In this document: positions 58,540 to 64,000 of the stretch, piece after piece
How positions within the stretch are numbered: the stretch's first letter is position 1
How the letters are laid out: each line of letters starts with the position of its first letter
DNA from: Labia minor
Taxonomy: Eukaryota; Arthropoda; Insecta; Dermaptera; Spongiphoridae
Assembly: GCA_963082975.1 (NCBI GenBank)
Contig: OY720344.1
Span: 14,867,580-14,931,579 of the forward strand
Direction: 5' to 3'
DNA length: 64,000 bases
The notes under the pieces: model-generated
The model's input: the letters and a program-made list of their open reading frames with translations, nothing else
Told to the model about the DNA's origin: nothing
Databases searched by the model: none
Program-made: the position numbers and the translations under genes

Positions 58540-58600
58540 ATTAAAATAAATGTACGTTTCGACTGCTTATTCCGCAGTTGTTATCACACTTCCAAATACA
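58540..58600 (-). mobile_element. Penelope-like 3' end fragment
   Basis: In reverse it reads GATAACAACTGCGGAATAAG then CAGTCGAAACGTACATT, the same kind of sequence as at 56640-56680. No coding part. Confidence 0.45.
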
Positions 58601-58647
58601 CTACATTAGTGAATTATTATTCTATGATATTTTCTGATATTTTATGA

Positions 58648-59575
58648 CAGTGGTTCCCAAGCCTATTTGGCCATGCGACCTTTTTCCCCAAAGAAATTTT
58701 CTCACCGCCCCCTGAAAATTAACTTTTTTACCGACCGACGATAGTAAGGGAGGTATTGTTTTCACACCAAATTTCACATGTGGAGATTTATCTCCACGAA
58801 TCATGCATTTTCTAAACAGAAAAAAGTATTTTTAGCATGATGTCTGTCCGTCTGTCCGTCCGTCCGTATAGATGTGTACAGCCTGAACGGCTCAACCGAT
58901 TTTGATGAAATTTGGTATATTTACTTAATGCATCATTGGGATGAATTGATCAACTTTTGGTGCAATTCCGGAAACCGGAAGTGGTAGTATTAGCGATCGA
59001 CGATAGGAAGGAAAGAGTTATTTTCACACCAAAGGAGATTTTTTTATATATCACCACGAATCATGCACTTTGTATTGGTTTTATCCTCGAGAAAAATCAT
59101 ATTTATTAGTTTTTTCTTGATTTAAAATTATATGACGTCATCCAGCCATTCATGACGTCACAGCCTGGTCTTGCATATATATTATAAATAAAATAAAATT
59201 AAAAATGTTTATATTTATTATTTATGTATCCATATCTGTTTTTTATTACATTAATAGATATATTAAAATTATTTGAAATTGTTTCTGTAGCTGGAAATTA
59301 ATTTATTTCAAACAGTCGGTCGGTTCGGACCTGGCCACAGGTCAACTTATTTAATTTTAATATCACTTGTTAAACAGAAAGATAAATGTACTTATTTGCA
59401 AAATATTATAAATAAAGGTGTAAATTAGAAACATTGAAATTATGTATCTATTTATTGAACTCAGAATAGAAAAGTAATATACAAGTAATTGTCCCTAAAT
59501 GCACCTGTGGCCATCACCCCCATGGATCGTTGGAGCACCCTCGAGGGGGGGTAGTGCCCACTTTGAGAATCACTG
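58648..59575. mobile_element. hAT element, 928 bp, carrying a HINE
   Basis: Left end CAGTGGTTCCCAAGC, right end (reversed) CAGTGATTCTCAAAG. Perfect 8-bp duplication TTTTATGA (58640-58647, 59576-59583). Removing the inserted HINE leaves about 300 bases, a short non-autonomous hAT. Confidence 0.92.
58725..59351 (+). mobile_element. HINE family A, copy 7, inside the hAT element
   Basis: Full-length with GTCTGTCC/GTCCGTCC microsatellite (58843-58867), GATTTTGATGAAATTTGG, hairpin GACCTGGCCACAGGTC and CAACTTATT. Sister of the copy at 13911. It lies at a T/T junction in the hAT, as expected for Helentron-type insertion. Confidence 0.88.
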
Positions 59576-59583
59576 TTTTATGA

Positions 59584-60904
59584 TAATATTCATAATATGA
59601 AAATACAAAATCGTCATTCAATTTCTATGTTATTTGCAATTTCCTTTCTCATACCCATTTCAGTAACTATATACACTTTACAATGAATTTCATTTTCTAT
59701 CATTAATCTATTCTCGAGCTTTAATCTTCAATAGAAATAGATATTATAGTTTAATTCATGAGTTAATATTATATTCGCTTTGAATACATACGAAACAATG
59801 AAATTAATGAAGCATATAAGCATAGTTTATTGAAAATTCTTGTAAGTTCTAAACAAAACTAAGCCCTTTTGTATATTTAACTGTTATAACTGCTACAATT
59901 GAATCGTTTCATATTTAACACCTTCAATTCTCTATAAATGAATTAATCCTGGAGACTCAATCAAATAAGTAAGAGGGTCGGACGGCTTCCTCTTCCAAAT
60001 CGGTTCAACGACTCGGGTTGTTTTAAGGAACGCTTGGAGCGTCAGATCCGGTCAATTAGATATTCTCATCTTAACCTAGCTTATCCTGCAAGAATTCTTA
60101 AAAAATATTTTGCGGCATTATTCCTACATGGTATTTAACCAAATTATCTACTATCTGTTTCATAAATTATATTTTTCCTTTCATACTTTATTACCCATTT
60201 AATGTAATCAAATTAAAACCTATTATTATTTTATTTTTAAACCAGTCATTATTTTTAATTTTATTGTTCTAGATACAATAAAAAAAAAAAACTTTTAGTT
60301 GATCATCTTAATAAAGATAACTAAATTAAACTCTTAAACTATTGGTTGATAAATAAGCTATTATTATTACCATTAAGAAAATCTATTGGAAGCGACATTG
60401 ACTTTTGGGTATAGTAGGTAGCTCATTCAAGTTTCCAGACGCTAAGCTCGATGTAGGAAAAAGAACTAGAAAAGGATTAAGATGAAGGACCTGCGCCATC
60501 GTGGAGGAGGTTGCATTAGCATAAAAAAAGATTGGGGGCCACCATTCTTTCTCTCTTCTCGTAGCTTCTTGCTTACTAACATCTAAATATCACCGAACCC
60601 CACGCGAAAGGCCACCGGCCCATTTAAATAACAAAGGCATTATACAGATGCCCTCGGGGACAAAATTATCATGTCTACTCCGCGAAATATATAATACATT
60701 AATCCTTGCTGATGCTTTTCTTTTTTTTTTCTATTTAGTATTTGGTTGTCATTCAGAAAAGTTTTTCTTTTCATTTACTCATCTAATAATTACTCAACTG
60801 AATTATTTATTAATAAGCGATGTTTGAAACAGTGATTTTTTTTCTTTCCTAATACTGTCAAATAGTTATGAGAACTCATAATAAAATAAAATAAATATAA
60901 AAAA
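59584..60904. other. Spacer with two GC-richer islands
   Basis: Islands at 59940-60080 (GGGTCGGACGGCTTCCTCTT, GGAACGCTTGGAGCGTCAGA) and 60380-60690 (GAAGGACCTGCGCCATCGTG, GAACCCCACGCGAAAGGCCA). Neither is repeated in the window and neither has a recognisable coding frame. Confidence 0.4.
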
Positions 60905-61255
60905 AAACCTTTTTAAAAACACGCTTTTATTTAAATACACTAAAAAGGAGAAAACAATTTCTCTACACACCCCACGATTTCCTTACAATGAATCATATCT
61001 AAAAAATGAAAGCGTGGGCGCCAAACATGCAGGGAAAGGAAAAGAATAAGAAAGACATTTCATTGTATATGTACACACCTTTCTGTTATAGAATTTGCGT
61101 TTTTCCCTGCATGTTTGGCATTCACGCTTTCATTTTTTAGATATGATCGGAGTTACATATGTATGCAAAATTTCAGCTCATTCGAACATTGAGAAATGAG
61201 TCAAATTCACCTTGCAAGATTTGGCGATATGTAACTAAATAAAAGTGTGTAAACA
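60905..61255. mobile_element. Family G fold-back element
   Basis: Ends AACACGCTTTTATTTAA and, reversed, ACACACTTTTATTTAG. An inner inverted repeat pairs ATATCTAAAAAATGAAAGCG (60987) with its reverse (61126-61145) and continues through CCAAACATGCAGGGAAA. It carries TATGTATGCAAAATTTCAGC then ACCTTGCAAGATTTG, a motif pair common in invertebrate repeats and partly shared with 44510-44540. Confidence 0.7.
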
Positions 61256-61595
61256 ATCAAGAATAAAATTTGAATGTTTCTTTTTGATTTAAGTTCTCAG
61301 GGGCTTATTTCTATAGAAATATTTAAATCTATATTAAAAAGAAAATGGTCATTTTTTTGGATGGACGCTAAATCTATCCGAATTCAAAATGTTAAAAATA
61401 TCTCAAAATGATAAGAAGTATTAATTTTAGAAATATGTAAGTACTATATATAAATATTAGTAATATAAATTAAAAGAAATAATATTAAGATGAGTTTTTA
61501 AATTTTTGTTTCAATTATTTCATGAAATATTAGATATTATACAATAAAGTTAATTATCATAGATTTCTTTTGATAAATTAAAATTTAATGGTATA
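61256..61595. other. AT-rich spacer
   Basis: No recognisable feature. Confidence 0.4.
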
Positions 61596-63190
61596 AGATT
61601 ACAGTACCGGGACCCCGAGCCTCGGCTCGGTACTTAAGTTAAAGAAAATGATTCATTATTATTGGGTTTGGCTGGTAATATTAATACCTGGGATACCGAG
61701 CTGTCGCTCGAAAAAATGTTTAGACATTATTATAGACATTTTCATTCTGTAAATTAAATAATTTTATTTCATTTAAATAAATATCTATTTTTAAATAATT
61801 TTTCTCTACATTATTTATCTAATTCTGACAATATATTAAGATCACACCGGGACCCCGAGCCTCGGCTAGGTAATTAAGTTAAAAAAAAATAATTCATTAT
61901 TATATTGGGTTTGGCTGGTAATATTAATACTTGGGACACCGAGCTGATATACAATTCTTTAATTATTTATTACAATTATTAAATGTTGCATCATTGCATG
62001 GAACTTGGGGTCCTCAATAATACATAAATATGTATTATTAGATATGTTTCTAAGTGCATGAATATTTTTTTTTTATTGGAAGAATGATAAATATATATCG
62101 TAATTTATAATTATAAAATATTATTAAAATATATATTTTTAATTTTATTTCGAAATTAAATAAAAAATTTTAAAATATTTTAAATATAAAAAAAATATCT
62201 TTTAAAAAAAGGCGGGAGTCAAATTTCAATATGAGTGTCATTTGTCCATATATAAATTAAAAGATAAGATAAGTTAATTAAAATATATATATAAACAAAA
62301 GCAAAATTAAATAATAAAAATTTATAAAATTTTGAATTAATATTAAATTATTAGTTAATGACTAATAAGTAATTAATAAAATAAAAAAAATAAAATTATT
62401 AAATGTTGCATCATTTTAATTAATAAAATAAAATAAAAGAAATTAAATTTAATCAAAGAACAATGAATAAATAAATATAAAATAATAGATAAAAAAAAAA
62501 AAAAATTTTTTCCGCCGGTTTCGACCCTGCTAAGTTGACTATTCAAAACAGTGCCTTTACCCATTAGACTAATATATATTTAGTTAATTAACATGACATT
62601 TTTACTCTCTTTGCAAGAATTATGTTTTTTTGTTTTTGTTTTTGTTTTTTTTGAGAGTGATTAATAAATATATATATATATTTTATTAAAAATATATATA
62701 TTTTATTAAAAATAAATATTTTTAATTTTATTTCAAAATTAAATAATTAATTTTAAAATATTTTAAATATATAAAAAAATGTTAATACAATTCATTTAAA
62801 AAAAAGCGGGAATCAACTAACCGTATTTTATTTTGTTAATAATTAATTAATTAAGATTAATAAATATATATATATATTATTAAAAATAAATATTTTTAAT
62901 TTTATTTCGAAATTTATTTTATTTTAAAATATTTTAAATATAAAAAAAATATTAATTGAAGTAAAATTGATGACGTCACACCCATATATAATTTTCAATT
63001 AAGAAATTAATAATGAAGCTGTAAGTTTCAAGAGATGTGATCAATAAAACTCAATTTTTCTTTATAAATACTATATCTAGTGTGAATTTGAAAAAAATCG
63101 TTAGAGCGGTTTTTGAGAACCAATGGTTATAGATACATATATAGATATATAGATACAATTTTAGGTAGCATAATAAGATAAGATTTCATT
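61596..63190 (-). mobile_element. Family C composite element, reverse copy
   Basis: It begins GTACCGGGACCCCGAGCC and finishes, reversed, with GGTTCTCAAAAACCGCTCTA and CTTATTATGCTACCTAAAAT. The terminal hairpin block occurs twice (61599-61645, 61846-61890), each followed by TTGGGTTTGGCTGGTAATAT. Several AT-rich sub-repeats (AATATTTTTAATTTTATTTC) recur at 62115, 62714 and 62890. This suggests nested or tandem family C insertions. Confidence 0.65.
62510..62580 (-). other. tRNA-like segment within the reverse family C copy
   Basis: Reversed: TAGTCTAATGGGTAAAGGC (A-box-like) and CAGGGTCGAAACC (B-box-like), about 30 bases apart. It occupies the same relative position as 21371-21436 but differs in sequence, as if descended from different tRNA-like heads. 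Confidence 0.4.
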
Positions 63191-63828
63191 TTCAATACAA
63201 TTTAATAATATAACCAGATTATAAAATAATTAATATTTTTTTATTACTTTTATAATTGTATTATGGTGAAAATATTTTGTGGTCTGTCAAAGGATTGTCT
63301 CTTAAATTATGTTAATTTTAACTTATGAGTGAGAATGGGAGCGAGTTAAGTAATAATAATAAATTTCAACTTGTAAAGATATGTCTGAATGGTATATATG
63401 GAAAATGATAAACATAAGATGTTCTTTTACTCACACAAAAATATGTATATCAGTTTATATGAATGTCTAATATATCGGGCGGGGCTAAAATGAAAAATGG
63501 GCCCTTGCTGGAGCGAGAAAACATGAAAAGTCAAGCATTGGCGTACATAAGTCAATCTCTTATATGGTTCCAACGAAATATTCGGGATTGTCTTTCTAAA
63601 TATCTAAACTTTAAAAAAATTCCATCTATATTCACTTTAATATGTCGTTAAATCTTTATAAATAAATTTCTATTTCAGTGTTACATCATATATTTTGGAC
63701 TTGTAATATATTAAAAAATAAATAAATAAATAAATAATCATTATAGTTCTCCATTTCAGTCCATCATATGTTTTATTATATATTCAGGGTATTCCTCTCC
63801 TCCCACACACACTGAATCTATATATATA
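63191..63828. other. AT-rich spacer
   Basis: The 62-codon frame at 63463-63651 in a slightly GC-richer patch (GGGCGGGGCTAAAATG) has no known motif and is not called. AT-rich otherwise. Confidence 0.35.
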
Positions 63829-64000
63829 CGAGGGTGGAGGAAAAGTAACCAAGAAAAACGATGTTTTTCAATTTTTTTATAGTTTTATTTTTCAAAATTC
63901 AAGATAGCTGAGACCTGTACGATGTCAGCTGAACGTGTGCGAAATATTTTGCAAAACCATTTGAATATGGAAAGCTGTGTGCAATGTGGGTGCCGCATTT
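63829..64000 (+). pseudogene. Mariner transposase, 5' end, runs off the window
   Basis: The end CGAGGGTGGAGGAAAAGTAA follows TA at 63827-63828, as expected for mariner insertion. From ATG 63923 the frame reads MSAERVRNILQNHLNME. A one-base shift then gives KLCAMWVPHL, the conserved VCARWVP region of mariner transposases. The frame is therefore already broken. It is a different family from the copies at 25778 and 31041 by its terminus. Confidence 0.75.

Noticed and set aside
1-64000. Bacterial or phage origin, operons, ribosome binding sites, CRISPR arrays
   Set aside because: No long frames, no Shine-Dalgarno-like spacing, and the mobile elements are all eukaryotic types.

Overview
This window looks like non-genic or deeply intronic DNA from an invertebrate animal, most likely an arthropod. 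It is roughly three quarters A+T by eye. It has no rRNA, no operon-like organisation and no intact long reading frame. Its recognisable content is a dense, nested set of eukaryotic transposable elements: Helitron/Helentron-like non-autonomous elements (HINEs), hAT elements with perfect 8-bp target duplications, mariner remnants, TA-flanked MITEs, a tRNA-derived SINE family, Penelope-like retroelements and non-LTR (LINE) fragments. The species cannot be named from the sequence.

Layout. 1-1579: a DNA transposon with 454-bp inverted arms around a broken, internally inverted transposase-like gene. 2966-6966: three HINEs, two of them joined end to end, and a long-inverted-repeat MITE. 8027-16567: a LINE fragment, two SINEs, two TA-flanked elements and two HINEs. 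18435-20163: a hAT element with a second HINE family nested inside it. 20938-23456 and, in inverse orientation, 61596-63190: a composite family with a GC-rich hairpin and tRNA-like segments. 22572-26105: fragments of two LINE families and a mariner. 29264-34872: a hairpin MITE, a third SINE with a 14-bp target duplication, a mariner lacking a catalytic motif, LINE pieces and an unidentified decayed frame. 35762-48831: more HINEs, two composite elements with captured antisense LINE tails, and a nested fold-back element. 49534-59575: more HINEs, three further hAT elements with perfect 8-bp duplications and a complete short Penelope-like insertion with a 14-bp duplication. 60905-61255 is another fold-back element. 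A mariner starts at 63829 and runs off the end.

Between the repeats lie short GC-richer islands (for example 7250-7470, 17860-18250, 32190-32520, 37486-37735, 42580-42860, 52040-52290, 54490-54700, 60380-60690). They belong to none of the repeat families here and could be conserved non-coding elements or exons. A few short frames (4086-4244, 37486-37644, 34498-34872 minus) have far fewer stops than such AT-rich DNA should give. None could be assigned a function.

The most distinctive pattern is a shared architecture across several unrelated repeat families. It consists of a GTCC/GTCT/GT-type microsatellite, then about 30-50 bases later a near-constant GATGAAATTTGGTA motif. In three of the families there is also a 3' hairpin followed by CTTATT.
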